Positions 25,231 through 33,631 of a DNA stretch of 64,000 bases are shown here, in pieces. The position numbers were made by a program, and so were the translations under genes. Position 1 is the first letter of the stretch. Each line of letters starts with the position of its first letter. The notes beneath the pieces were generated by a model. The model saw nothing but the letters and a program-made list of their open reading frames with translations, had not been told where the DNA came from and made no database searches. The DNA is from Extibacter muris (GTDB taxonomy: Bacteria > Bacillota > Clostridia > Lachnospirales > Lachnospiraceae), in contig NZ_SMMX01000016.1 of the NCBI RefSeq assembly GCF_004345005.1, positions 1 through 64,000 on the forward strand, written 5' to 3'.

Positions 25231-25959
25231 TTAAATTACAGCAAGCTTCTGTACTGCATCGGCAGATATCAGAATCTCACAATGTTCTTCCAGAAACGCC
25301 AGCGTTGCACCAGAAGCCTTTTCCAAAGAGCCATATTCCGACAGCATATTACATATGCGGTTAAAATCATTCGTCTTATGGTCTGATTGTGTCAGAGCCA
25401 GAATGTATACGTCTTCGCCATGGTCTTTGTACAGGGTGTTGGAACCGTTGTACATGCCGCTAAGCAGGCGTGCAGCCTGAATGACACTGTCCATTGTTGC
25501 AAATGAGAATAAGCGGAGGCTTGTTTTCTGGACTTCTTTTGTATCTTCGCCGGAGCTCTCCTCCTGTGTGCCAATCTTCTCTTTTACCTTGCCAAGCAGG
25601 TCTAAGAGGGTCTCGGCGCCATCCAGTTTGTCAGGGGCCTCATTTTTCTTTGAATCCCAGTCAACACCCGGAGATGGTGAAAATTTTGAAAATCGGGTAT
25701 CGAGTTCCTCAGGATCCTCGACTTTAGTAATTATCAGCACGATGGAATCGGAAGAAGCAGGTATAGCCTCGATCATTAAAGGTATATCCTCTGCCTCAAA
25801 TCCAAATTCAAAGGCTGCCTGTTGCATCATATCATGGAAAAGTGACTTAGCTTTCTCGGTTCCATAGGCAAGCTCACTCAATTGAAGCTGGCGGGCTGCC
25901 AGATCGGCACGCGTTAAAGTACAGCGTATCTGATTGTCATTGAGTTTTTCAATCTTCAT
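25231..25959 (-). CDS. mecA: Adaptor protein MecA
   Basis: A protein of about 242 residues of the MecA family, the ClpC adaptor that hands substrates to ClpCP for degradation. The N-terminal substrate-binding part begins MKIEKLNDNQIRCTLTRADL, close to the family start. A charged variable linker (about residues 90-140) leads to the C-terminal ClpC-binding domain (SLRLFSFATMDSVIQAARLL, TLYKDHGEDVYILAL). The ATG at 25959 was chosen from family similarity and its 10-base spacing from GGAAG; GTG 25968 and ATG 25965 are alternatives. It is monocistronic, with its own terminator. Confidence 0.88.
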   Translation of the reverse strand: MKIEKLNDNQIRCTLTRADLAARQLQLSELAYGTEKAKSLFHDMMQQAAFEFGFEAEDIPLMIEAIPASSDSIVLIITKVEDPEELDTRFSKFSPSPGVDWDSKKNEAPDKLDGAETLLDLLGKVKEKIGTQEESSGEDTKEVQKTSLRLFSFATMDSVIQAARLLSGMYNGSNTLYKDHGEDVYILALTQSDHKTNDFNRICNMLSEYGSLEKASGATLAFLEEHCEILISADAVQKLAVI

Positions 25960-26038
25960 ATTCATCACTTCCTTCTAATTTAGTATAGCATAGAAAACGC
26001 GGGATGTTCAATAAAATAAGTATAAAATAAAAAAGTGC

Positions 26039-26067
26039 TTGCGTTTGCAAAATCAATCATATATAAT
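26039..26067 (+). promoter_or_regulatory. Putative promoter of a long leader
   Basis: TTGCGT (26039-26044), 17 bases, TATAAT (26062-26067). Transcription would start near 26074, leaving a leader of about 355 bases before the next confident gene. Confidence 0.5.
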
Positions 26068-26286
26068 GACGATACTAGAAGATAGTTTTCCCTGATAGCT
26101 ACGTTCTTAGAACAAAGGAGGGAGACTTTTTTAAGTATTTACAAATAATTCTCAAAGTAAGCTCTATTTAAGAATCTATCAACAGCAAATCAGATAATTT
26201 ACCTTGCCGGCTCAGGCAGACATTTCACAGACAGCCAGAATAGAACTATATCAGATAATCACGAGGAACAATTCAATTTTTACAAA

Positions 26287-26433
26287 ATGCAGAACTATCT
26301 TCTATTTTTACACAGCGGGTCCGCATATATGGCCTATGTATCACGAAGCATTTCCTCTGGCCGCGTATTAACAGTATATGCGCATACAGCCGTAGCTATC
26401 ATCGCAATGTTATCGGAGGATACGAAGAGATGA
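26287..26433 (+). CDS. Possible small ORF coupled to the next gene
   Basis: A 48-codon frame (ATG 26287, alternative ATG 26329) whose TGA stop overlaps the next ATG as ATGA. The same frame is open back to 26161 without a start codon. There is no clear ribosome-binding site; a strong AAAGGAGGG at about 26115 has no start codon after it. The stretch 26074-26429 may be a decayed gene, a structured leader or a small RNA. Arms AGAAGATAGTT (26077) and AACTATCTTCT (26293) could pair across it. Confidence 0.25.
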   Translation: MQNYLLFLHSGSAYMAYVSRSISSGRVLTVYAHTAVAIIAMLSEDTKR

Positions 26434-26693
26434 AAAATGAGATTTATAAATATCTATATCATGAGCTTGCAGATTATGAGAAGGAAGGTGTCAGCCTGTC
26501 TATGGAAGGCGATCCAGCCAGCCCGATGCAGATCGTAGAAGCTCATATGATGAGGGAAGATATCGCGTATATGAGAGATTATGTTCTGGACGAAGAAGGG
26601 GACATTAAGGAAGTGTGCTTTCATCATGTTGAGCTGCAGGAGGAAACTGCGGCTGTAGATACCCCTCAAAATAATAAGAAAATGTCGAAATAG
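26430..26693 (+). CDS. Small acidic protein of unknown function
   Basis: An 87-residue acidic protein starting MKNEIYKYLYHELADYEKEG. It has no membrane segment, signal peptide or cysteine-rich motif apart from one Cys, and ends in a Lys-rich tail. GGAGG lies 10 bases upstream of the ATG. It sits at the end of a long leader and about 55 bases before the GH18 gene. No family is recognised. Confidence 0.65.
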   Translation: MKNEIYKYLYHELADYEKEGVSLSMEGDPASPMQIVEAHMMREDIAYMRDYVLDEEGDIKEVCFHHVELQEETAAVDTPQNNKKMSK

Positions 26694-26747
26694 TTAATGA
26701 CGAGTGTCGCAATTATTGCTATAATAGGGTCTAGTAGGAGGTGCAGC

Positions 26748-28742
26748 ATGGATGAAAGACAAAGAAGAAGCCGCACAGCTTCGGACCGGCCTGGGAGAAC
26801 AGAACATCCGGACAGACAGCGGACCCAGAGGAGCGAGACAGCGAGAGGGCAGGACATAAGAGTACAAGGCTCCAGGCCTCAGGGGGCGAGAAGCCAGCCG
26901 GGACGGAGCCAGGCTTCGAGGAATCCTGACAGAAGGCCGCAGACGGGAAGAACGGCCGGCAGAAGGCCGGCAGCCAGAAGACCGCAGACAAAGAGACGGA
27001 GAAGGAGAAACCTGGGCATACGGATATGCCTTACCGTTATTTTAATAATAGCAGCGATAGCAGCAGTATTTTTGTGGAAGAGATACAGCCCTTCCAAAGA
27101 AAAAGCTAATTTGGATAAATATTATGGAATAGAACAAGAAGGACAGCTGGCTATTGTAGTCAATAACGAAGTGGTGGAGCCAAAAGGCATGATAGCAGAA
27201 GGCAAAGCCTATATCCAGTATGAGATCGTCCGTGACTATATCAACAGCAGATTTTACTGGGACCCTAACGAGAATATACTCCTTTACACGTTGCCGAAGG
27301 ATATGGTATCGGTGGAAGTAGGAAGCAAGGATTATACAGTCTCCAAAGACAAGAACAGCGAAGACTACGTCATATTAAAAACAGAAGGAAGCACGGCTTA
27401 TATAGCCCTGGACTTTGTCCAGCAGTACACAAATATCGACTATGAAGTGTATGACAATCCGGAACGTGTCGTTATTGTGGGCGACTGGGGGGAACATACG
27501 GTAGCTGAAGTCAAGAAAGATACGCAGGTAAGATATCAGGGCGGAGTCAAGAGCCCGGTCCTTACGGAGATAAAAAAGGGTGAGGAAGCTACTGTCATAG
27601 AAAACGAGGATAATTGGAAAAAAGTCCGTACGAAGAACGGATTTATCGGTTACATTAAAAATAGCGCGCTCAAAGATGCCCAGAAGAAGAACGTAACGAG
27701 AAAGTTTGAAGAACAGGAATTCACGAACATATCCAAAGACTACACGATCAACATGGCATGGCACAACGTGACCAACAGTGACGCCAACAGCAGCGTGCTG
27801 CAGAAGATTGCAGAGAGCAAGGGTCTGACGACGATTGCGCCGACATGGTTCCATGTGAAGGATACGGACGGGAATATGGATTCCATAGCTTCGACAGATT
27901 ACGTCAACTACGCACATCAGGCGAACATAGAAGTATGGGCGACGATACGCGATTTTGACGGCGGCATCAACTCTTATGACGAAAGCTATGCGCTGCTGAG
28001 CTATACGTCCAAGCGTGAGACGCTTATCAACCAGCTGGTGGCAGAGGCGCTTCAGTCCAATATCGATGGAATCAATGTGGATTTTGAGAAGATATCGGAT
28101 GAATGCGGAGAACACTATATACAGTTTATCCGTGAGCTTTCTGTACGCTGCAGGCAGAACGGACTTGTCCTTTCAGTGGACAACTATGTACCGAAGGGCT
28201 TCAATATGCAGTATGACCGCAAGGAACAGGGAATCGTGGCAGATTATGTCGTAATCATGGGTTACGATGAGCATTATGCCGGTTCACCGGAAGCAGGCTC
28301 GGTGGCATCTTATGACTTTGTGAAAGAAGGAATAACAGAGACGCTGAAAGAAGTACCCGCAGACAAGGTAATCAGCGGCATCCCATTCTTTACAAGGCTC
28401 TGGGAACAGACCCCGAAGACAGAGGAAGAGCTTGCCGGCCAGAAAGGCACAGAAGAAGGCGAGTATGCCATGAAGGTAGAAAGCAAGGCCTATGGAATGA
28501 CAGAAGCCAAAGAAGTCGTGACACAGGCCGGCGCTGAGATTACGTGGGATGATACCGCCAAGCAGAATTATGCCAGATGGGAAAGCGGAGGCGTGACTTA
28601 CGAAATCTGGCTGGAAGATGAGAAATCGCTGGAGATGAAGCTGGAACTGATGAAGCAGAACAAGCTGGCAGGCACCGCCGCATGGGCTTTAGGGCTGGAA
28701 GACCCGAACGTATGGCAGCTGATACTGAAGTATGTCAATTAA
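26748..28742 (+). CDS. Membrane-anchored GH18 protein with SH3 domain and Arg-rich cytoplasmic head
   Basis: A 664-residue protein in four parts. The first about 88 residues are extremely rich in Arg, Gln, Ser and Pro and lie before one membrane helix (about 91-110), so they should be cytoplasmic. Outside are a copper-amine-oxidase-N-like segment (about 120-260), an SH3b domain (about 275-325) and a GH18 catalytic domain (about 345-660). The GH18 signature DGINVDFE has the catalytic E447 and its partner aspartates. It is related to spore- and wall-associated YaaH/SleL-type enzymes, so an N-acetylglucosaminidase acting on peptidoglycan is likely. Next to cwlD. ATG 26748 has GGAGG upstream; TATAAT at 26720-26725 may be its -10. 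Confidence 0.88.
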   Translation: MDERQRRSRTASDRPGRTEHPDRQRTQRSETARGQDIRVQGSRPQGARSQPGRSQASRNPDRRPQTGRTAGRRPAARRPQTKRRRRRNLGIRICLTVILIIAAIAAVFLWKRYSPSKEKANLDKYYGIEQEGQLAIVVNNEVVEPKGMIAEGKAYIQYEIVRDYINSRFYWDPNENILLYTLPKDMVSVEVGSKDYTVSKDKNSEDYVILKTEGSTAYIALDFVQQYTNIDYEVYDNPERVVIVGDWGEHTVAEVKKDTQVRYQGGVKSPVLTEIKKGEEATVIENEDNWKKVRTKNGFIGYIKNSALKDAQKKNVTRKFEEQEFTNISKDYTINMAWHNVTNSDANSSVLQKIAESKGLTTIAPTWFHVKDTDGNMDSIASTDYVNYAHQANIEVWATIRDFDGGINSYDESYALLSYTSKRETLINQLVAEALQSNIDGINVDFEKISDECGEHYIQFIRELSVRCRQNGLVLSVDNYVPKGFNMQYDRKEQGIVADYVVIMGYDEHYAGSPEAGSVASYDFVKEGITETLKEVPADKVISGIPFFTRLWEQTPKTEEELAGQKGTEEGEYAMKVESKAYGMTEAKEVVTQAGAEITWDDTAKQNYARWESGGVTYEIWLEDEKSLEMKLELMKQNKLAGTAAWALGLEDPNVWQLILKYVN

Positions 28743-28803
28743 AAATGAAGTGTAACAGGAGATTTGCAGACGATTTTCCTGACACATAAAATAAAATACC
28801 TCG

Positions 28804-28835
28804 GTCAGTCATATATTTAACCAATATAGACTGAC
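28804..28835 (+). other. Hairpin just before the cwlD ribosome-binding site
   Basis: GTCAGTC (28804-28810) and GACTGAC (28829-28835) can pair, ending one base before the GGAGG (28837-28841) of cwlD. It may affect translation or protect the mRNA 5' end. Confidence 0.4.
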
Positions 28836-28848
28836 TGGAGGTATTTTA

Positions 28849-29529
28849 TTGCGCAAAAAAGTAGAGTTTCTTCTTCTTGTGCTGCTGCTCGCAGGGCTTA
28901 TAACGGTCAGCAGAAATATTGGAGAATATGTATCGGGTGACAAGGTGGAGAAAGGGAAACAGGTGGTAGTGGTCGATTCCGGCCACGGCGGGAATGATCC
29001 CGGCAAGATAGGGGTAAACGATGCAAATGAAAAAGACATCAACCTGGCGATAGCGAAAAAGGTGGAAAAAAGGCTGAAGAAGAACGGAATCGAGGTCGTC
29101 ATGACCCGTAAGGATGACACGACACTGGCGAAAGAGGGGAACTCTAACAAGAAAGTCCAGGATATGAAGGCGAGGGTACAGCTGATTAACGAAACTAAGC
29201 CGGCCATGGTAGTAAGCATCCACCAGAACAGCTATCAGGATGCGGATATCCGGGGTGCCCAGGTGTTCTACTACAGCCATTCCGCGGAGGGCAAAAATAC
29301 GGCAGAGCTGATGCAGAAGGCGCTGCTTGCAGTGGATAAAGACAACACAAGGCAGGCGAAAGCCAATGATACATATTATCTGCTGAAGAGGACAGAAGTT
29401 CCTACAATCATCGTAGAATGTGGGTTCCTGAGCAATCCCGAGGAGGCTGCCAAGCTCGTTACCGAAGAATATCAGGATAAGCTGGCCGACGCGATTGTAC
29501 AGGGAATCCAAACTTGTCTGTCACAGTAG
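28849..29529 (+). CDS. cwlD: N-acetylmuramoyl-L-alanine amidase CwlD
   Basis: A 226-residue amidase_3 protein with an N-terminal membrane anchor (FLLLVLLLAGLITV). The zinc site is visible: H46 in VVVDSGHGGNDPG, a glutamate in the EKDINLAIAKK region, a histidine in MVVSIHQNSYQ, and the catalytic glutamate in IIVECGFLSNPEEA. CwlD removes stem peptides from muramic acid so that muramic delta-lactam can form in the spore cortex. The initiation codon is TTG (28849), 7 bases after GGAGG. It lies downstream of the GH18 protein, another likely cortex or wall enzyme. Confidence 0.92.
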   Translation: MRKKVEFLLLVLLLAGLITVSRNIGEYVSGDKVEKGKQVVVVDSGHGGNDPGKIGVNDANEKDINLAIAKKVEKRLKKNGIEVVMTRKDDTTLAKEGNSNKKVQDMKARVQLINETKPAMVVSIHQNSYQDADIRGAQVFYYSHSAEGKNTAELMQKALLAVDKDNTRQAKANDTYYLLKRTEVPTIIVECGFLSNPEEAAKLVTEEYQDKLADAIVQGIQTCLSQ

Positions 29530-29542
29530 AGTGTAGTATAAT
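29514..29542 (+). promoter_or_regulatory. Promoter for a probable leaderless mRNA
   Basis: TTGTCT (29514-29519), 17 bases, TATAAT (29537-29542). The ATG at 29550 is 7 bases after the -10 box, that is, at the expected transcription start. There is no ribosome-binding site. Confidence 0.6.
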
Positions 29543-29549
29543 TATCTTC

Positions 29550-30602
29550 ATGGAGACAAAAATAATAAAAATAGATAAAAAACAGATGAATAAAAGTATG
29601 ATTCAGGAAGCCGGGGATATTCTAAAAAAAGGCGGGCTTGTAGCATTTCCTACGGAGACGGTCTATGGACTTGGGGCGGATGCGCTCAATGAAGAGGCGG
29701 CGGCGAAAATATATGCGGCGAAAGGGCGGCCGTCGGATAATCCCCTCATCGTCCATATAACCCATATGGAAGCGCTTGATAAGATTGCCCGCGACGTTCC
29801 ACCGGCTGCGGTTAAGATTGCTGATAGGCACTGGCCCGGCCCGCTGACGATGATATTCCAGAAGAAAGATATAGTGCCTTATGGGACCACAGGCGGGCTG
29901 GAAACGGTGGCAGTGCGGATGCCGAGCCATGAGATAGCAAGAGAAGTGATTAATGCAGGCGGCGGCTTTATCGCTGCGCCGAGCGCGAATACCTCCGGGC
30001 GGCCGAGCCCGACCACCGCGCAGCACGTGGAAGAAGACATGGATGGCAGGATAGAGATGATAGTGGATGGCGGTCCTGTTGAGATAGGAGTGGAGTCTAC
30101 CATTCTCGATATGACCGTAGAGCCCCCGATGATACTGCGTCCGGGTGCGGTCACAGAAGAAATGCTCAGAGAACTGATAGGCGAGGTGGCTGTAGACCAT
30201 ACGCTCATAACATCTGACAGCAATAAAGCGCCGAAGGCGCCGGGAATGAAATACCGGCACTATGCCCCCGCTGCGGAGCTGGCCGTCATAGAAGGTCCGG
30301 TTGAGAAATTGGCGGAAGAGATCAACAGGCTTGCGGCCGCGAGGCAGGCAGAAGGATATAAGGTCGGCATCATCGGCACGGAAGAGACAGTATCCGGCTA
30401 TACGTCGGGCGATGTAAAAAGCATAGGCACAAGAGAAGACGAATCCACCATTGCCAGCCGTCTGTACGCGGTCCTGCGGGAATTCGACGATGACGGAGTG
30501 GACTATATCTACAGCGAATCATTTGCCACGGGGGGGATTGGAAGCGCTATCATGAACAGGCTTCTGAAAGCCGCCGGGCATCATGTGATAAATATTCAAT
30601 GA
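29550..30602 (+). CDS. L-threonylcarbamoyladenylate synthase (Sua5/YwlC type)
   Basis: A 350-residue two-domain protein. The YrdC domain (about residues 10-195) has [33 protein letters not shown] and [13 protein letters not shown]. The C-terminal Sua5 domain (about 225-350) begins after [11 protein letters not shown]. It makes threonylcarbamoyl-AMP from Thr, bicarbonate and ATP for the t6A37 modification of ANN-decoding tRNAs. The ATG at 29550 is the first in frame that fits the family start; it has no ribosome-binding site and lies at the predicted transcription start. It is followed 20 bases later by upp. Confidence 0.9.
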   Translation: METKIIKIDKKQMNKSMIQEAGDILKKGGLVAFPTETVYGLGADALNEEAAAKIYAAKGRPSDNPLIVHITHMEALDKIARDVPPAAVKIADRHWPGPLTMIFQKKDIVPYGTTGGLETVAVRMPSHEIAREVINAGGGFIAAPSANTSGRPSPTTAQHVEEDMDGRIEMIVDGGPVEIGVESTILDMTVEPPMILRPGAVTEEMLRELIGEVAVDHTLITSDSNKAPKAPGMKYRHYAPAAELAVIEGPVEKLAEEINRLAAARQAEGYKVGIIGTEETVSGYTSGDVKSIGTREDESTIASRLYAVLREFDDDGVDYIYSESFATGGIGSAIMNRLLKAAGHHVINIQ

Positions 30603-30622
30603 CGAATGAGGAGGAAAGCAAC

Positions 30623-31252
30623 ATGTCAAATGTACAGGTGATGGACCACCCGCTGATTCAGCACAAGATAAGCTATATACGCAGAGAGGACGTAGGGTCC
30701 CGTGACTTCCGGGCTGTTGTCGGAGAGATTGCGGCGCTGATGTGCTATGAGGCCACAAGGGACTTGAAACTGAAAAATGTGAAAATCACGACACCGATTT
30801 GTGAGATGACGGGAAAAGAGCTGAGCGGAAAGAAGATGGCGGTCGTTCCGATTCTGCGGGCAGGCATCGGCATGGTGGATGGCATACTGAATATGATACC
30901 GGCCGCTAAAGTAGGCCATATCGGCCTCTATCGTGACCCGCAGACGTTTGAACCGGTGGAGTATTACTGCAAGCTTCCGGCTGACTGCGATGAGCGGGAA
31001 GTGTTTGTGGTGGATCCGATGCTTGCGACAGGAGGCTCCAGCGTAGCTGCGATACGTATGCTGAAGGATAAGGGCGTGAAGAATATCCGTTTCATGTGCA
31101 TTATCGCGGCTCCGGAAGGTGTGGAGCGTATGAAAAGGGAACATCCGGACGTAGACTTATATATCGGTGCGCTGGACGACCACCTGAACGAACAGAAATA
31201 CATCGTACCTGGTCTTGGAGATGCAGGCGACCGTATATTCGGGACAAAATAA
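30623..31252 (+). CDS. upp: Uracil phosphoribosyltransferase
   Basis: A 209-residue enzyme, the exact usual length, that salvages uracil to UMP using PRPP. The PRPP-binding loop is [14 protein letters not shown], and the uracil-binding C-terminus carries [21 protein letters not shown] precedes the ATG at 30623; an earlier in-frame ATG lies inside the end of the upstream gene. It forms an operon with the following dCMP deaminase, both pyrimidine enzymes. Confidence 0.97.
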   Translation: MSNVQVMDHPLIQHKISYIRREDVGSRDFRAVVGEIAALMCYEATRDLKLKNVKITTPICEMTGKELSGKKMAVVPILRAGIGMVDGILNMIPAAKVGHIGLYRDPQTFEPVEYYCKLPADCDEREVFVVDPMLATGGSSVAAIRMLKDKGVKNIRFMCIIAAPEGVERMKREHPDVDLYIGALDDHLNEQKYIVPGLGDAGDRIFGTK

Positions 31253-31282
31253 TGTTCATGCGATTCGAGGAGGATAAGCCGT

Positions 31283-31771
31283 ATGGGAGACAAAAGAAAA
31301 GACTACATCAGCTGGGACGAATATTTCATGGGAGTGGCCATGCTCTCCGGCATGCGCTCCAAGGATCCGAATACTCAGGTCGGATGCTGTATCGTGAGCC
31401 AGGATAATAAGATCTTGTCCATGGGATACAATGGGCTGCCCATCGGCTGCTCTGACGATGAGTTTCCATGGGACAGGGAAGGAGAAGACCCGCTTGAGAC
31501 AAAATACGTCTACACGGTCCACAGCGAGCTGAACGCCATACTCAACTACCGGGGCGGTAGCCTGGAAGGCGCAAAGTTATATGTATCGCTGTTCCCGTGC
31601 AACGAATGTGCAAAGGCCATCATACAAAGCGGAATCAAAGAAGTCATATATGACTGCAACAAATACGAAGACACCGCCGCCGTAAAAGCGTCCATGCGCA
31701 TGTTCGACGCAGCCGGAGTCCGGTATCACCAATACCACAGGACAGACCGGGAAGTGACAGTAAGATTATAA
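31283..31771 (+). CDS. comEB: dCMP deaminase family protein
   Basis: A 162-residue cytidine/deoxycytidylate deaminase. The zinc site is H80-S-E82 in HSELNAI with C106 and C109 in SLFPCNECAKAI. It should convert dCMP to dUMP for thymidylate synthesis. The N-terminal SWDEYFMGVAMLSGMRSKDP and the clustered Cys/His residues in the insertion match the ComEB group. AGGAGG lies upstream. It follows upp by 30 bases and is followed by a hairpin and a palindromic element. Confidence 0.93.
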   Translation: MGDKRKDYISWDEYFMGVAMLSGMRSKDPNTQVGCCIVSQDNKILSMGYNGLPIGCSDDEFPWDREGEDPLETKYVYTVHSELNAILNYRGGSLEGAKLYVSLFPCNECAKAIIQSGIKEVIYDCNKYEDTAAVKASMRMFDAAGVRYHQYHRTDREVTVRL

Positions 31772-31793
31772 AACAATATAAGATGGGCCCGAA

Positions 31794-31840
31794 AAGACAG
31801 CCCTGTACCAGTAATATTCAAAAAGGTACAGGACTGTCTT
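31794..31840 (+). terminator. Hairpin after the dCMP deaminase gene
   Basis: A 16-bp stem with one mismatch (31794-31809 with 31825-31840) and an A-rich loop. The T-run after it is short, so termination may be weak. Confidence 0.6.
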
Positions 31841-31861
31841 CATTTAGGTACACCATAAAGC

Positions 31862-31908
31862 TTAGTTTGGGACGTAACCCTTTTGAAAAAGGTTACGTCC
31901 CAAACTAA
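31862..31908. repeat. Palindrome with GGGACGTAACC arms
   Basis: Perfect 18-base arms (31862-31879 and 31891-31908) contain TTTGGGACGTAACC. It lies between convergent genes, ending 5 bases before the yaaL-like stop. It shares the TTTGGGACG start with the GGGACGG family but has a different core; it may be a divergent relative or a bidirectional terminator. Confidence 0.7.
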
Positions 31909-31912
31909 CAAA

Positions 31913-32149
31913 TTAAATCATTTTTGCCTGCCGCAGGAGGAAGCGGTAACGTTTCCACGCTGCGTTGCCTTTGTAGATATAGCAGTCGATCAGATCAGGA
32001 TCGGAAGCGTTCTGGAAGTTCTCGTACGCATCTTCAATCTCCTGCCTTGCCTGGGCGATTTCTTCCACAAGAGTATTGCTGTCGGGATCAAAGGATAGTC
32101 TTTTATAGATATCTTCCTCTGCACCCTTCCCTCGTTGAAAAAGTTTCAT
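31913..32149 (-). CDS. DUF2508 protein (YaaL-like)
   Basis: A 78-residue charged helical protein matching DUF2508: LVEEIAQARQEIEDAYENF, DPDLIDCYIYKGNAAWKRY, RFLLRQAK. In Bacillus subtilis yaaL lies between recR and bofA; here a bofA-like gene is next door but divergently oriented. GGAGG precedes the start. The function of the family is unknown. Confidence 0.85.
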   Translation of the reverse strand: MKLFQRGKGAEEDIYKRLSFDPDSNTLVEEIAQARQEIEDAYENFQNASDPDLIDCYIYKGNAAWKRYRFLLRQAKMI

Positions 32150-32270
32150 AGGTTACCTCCAACATAAGGTTTTATGTCCTCTTTTTACCTAGTATAGACA
32201 TTATTTGAGAATAAAATACCAACCAGTCGGATATATATGAAAACAAGAGAAGAAAAAAGGGGCTTTTGGC

Positions 32271-32480
32271 ATGCAGGAAGAAAGGCCGCATATTGTCGTT
32301 AATTTCATCATACGGGCAATTCTTGGGATTGCAATTATATTTTTTGTAAATGAGTTTCTTTCAGGCAAAGGGATTTCTCTTCATGTGGGAATGAATCCGG
32401 TGACGTTTTTGACATCCGGAGTCCTTGGCATTCCTGGGGTTGCGCTCCTTTACGGCATTACTTTTTACCAAAATTTGTAA
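32271..32480 (+). CDS. bofA: Pro-sigma-K processing inhibitor BofA-like protein
   Basis: A 69-residue protein with two membrane helices and the BofA family pattern RAILGIAIIFFVNEF, VGMNPVTFLTSGVLGIPGV. In Bacillus, BofA sits in the mother-cell membrane around the forespore and holds back SpoIVFB until pro-sigma-K may be cleaved. It lies upstream of the Tad operon but has a separate context. A weak AAAAGGGGC site precedes the ATG. Confidence 0.85.
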   Translation: MQEERPHIVVNFIIRAILGIAIIFFVNEFLSGKGISLHVGMNPVTFLTSGVLGIPGVALLYGITFYQNL

Positions 32481-32516
32481 GTATTGCACAAAGTTTGAGT
32501 TTTTTTAGAAAAGAGA

Positions 32517-32545
32517 TGGACAAGAGAGCAAAGTACGGTTATAAT
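32517..32545 (+). promoter_or_regulatory. Putative promoter of the Tad pilus operon
   Basis: TGGACA (32517-32522), 17 bases, TATAAT (32540-32545). The leader is about 160 bases and contains short inverted repeats (ACAAG/CTTGT near 32552-32573) but no recognisable riboswitch core. Confidence 0.55.
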
Positions 32546-32710
32546 CGTCCTACAAGTCAAATCTGATGGCTTGTATCTGATTGTTTTAGTTCTGGTTGAT
32601 AGGTTCAAATTATTTATACCTGCTGGACTGCTTACGTTCAACGGGTCATGTAATTCAAAGCCGTTTCGGCAAAGAATTTCTTAAAGGAAAATGAAAACAG
32701 GGAGGTATTG

Positions 32711-33631
32711 GTGGACAGCAAGCGTTTGGTAATCTGTGATCCTGAGGAAGGATATGCGTCCGCACTCGCATCGTATTTTATGAGAAGAAAGGAACTTGCT
32801 TTTCAAGTATATATATGCAGAAGCCTTCAAAATGTCAAGACGATGCAGGAGGAAGAGCATATCGATTATCTTATCATCTCTGCAGATTGCGATTCAGAAG
32901 AAAGGGGCCGTATAGCGGCAGACAGTAAGTTTATCCTGACGGTAAGCGGACAGGAACGATTGGAAAAAGACGAGATACCGGTAATGAAATATCAGCCCGG
33001 GGAAGCGATTCTGACAGAGATTATCCGCTGTTGCGGCTCGGATGGGCAAAACGGAGAACTTTATTTCCGGACTGCGAAAAAGGTCAAGTGTACATTGATA
33101 GGTGTGTTCTCGCCGGTGCACAGGATAGGTAAGACAAGCTATGCAATCGAACTCGGACAAAAGCTTGCCTTGAAAATGGACGTATTATATGTGAACATGG
33201 AGCTATATGGCGGAAAAGGAGGGCTCTTTGAGGAGGACCCAAGCTATACGCTTGCAGATGTCCTGTACTATTCCAGGCAGGAGAGCAAGAATCTGCCTCT
33301 CGTACTGTCGACGATGACCGGACGAATGAAGAATCTGGATTACCTGAATCCGATGCCGGTGTCTGACGATGTGAAAGAAGTTGCACCGCAGGAATGGACA
33401 GGCCTTATCCGGCAGATTGTGGAGAACAGCATCTATGAGACAGTTATTCTTGATGTAGACGAAGGGCTGCGGGGAGTATATGATATACTGCGGCTCTGCA
33501 CAGAAGTACATATGCCGGCAGCTGAGGACGAAGTGAGCTGTGCGAAGGTACGGCAGTTTGAAGCAGAGCTTCAGCTGCTCGGCTATGAAGATGTATTACA
33601 GAAACTGAACAGAAAGGAACAGAAGGGATGA
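32711..33631 (+). CDS. TadZ/CpaE-like pilus localisation protein
   Basis: A 306-residue protein with a receiver-like N-terminal part (RLVICDPEEGYASALASYF) and a MinD/ParA-like C-terminal half. The deviant Walker A is poorly conserved (GVFSPVHRIGKTSYA instead of KGGxGKT), but a DVLYVNMELYGG strand and a TVILDVDEGL Walker B-like segment remain, so ATP binding may be weak. CpaE/TadZ proteins place the Tad machinery at a cell pole. GTG 32711 is preferred because GGAGG is 5 bases upstream; TTG 32708 is also open. It overlaps the next gene by 4 bases. Confidence 0.8.
   Translation: MDSKRLVICDPEEGYASALASYFMRRKELAFQVYICRSLQNVKTMQEEEHIDYLIISADCDSEERGRIAADSKFILTVSGQERLEKDEIPVMKYQPGEAILTEIIRCCGSDGQNGELYFRTAKKVKCTLIGVFSPVHRIGKTSYAIELGQKLALKMDVLYVNMELYGGKGGLFEEDPSYTLADVLYYSRQESKNLPLVLSTMTGRMKNLDYLNPMPVSDDVKEVAPQEWTGLIRQIVENSIYETVILDVDEGLRGVYDILRLCTEVHMPAAEDEVSCAKVRQFEAELQLLGYEDVLQKLNRKEQKG

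Noticed and set aside
32546-32710. c-di-GMP or other riboswitch before the Tad operon
   Set aside because: The leader is long enough and has a few inverted repeats, but no conserved riboswitch core was recognised.
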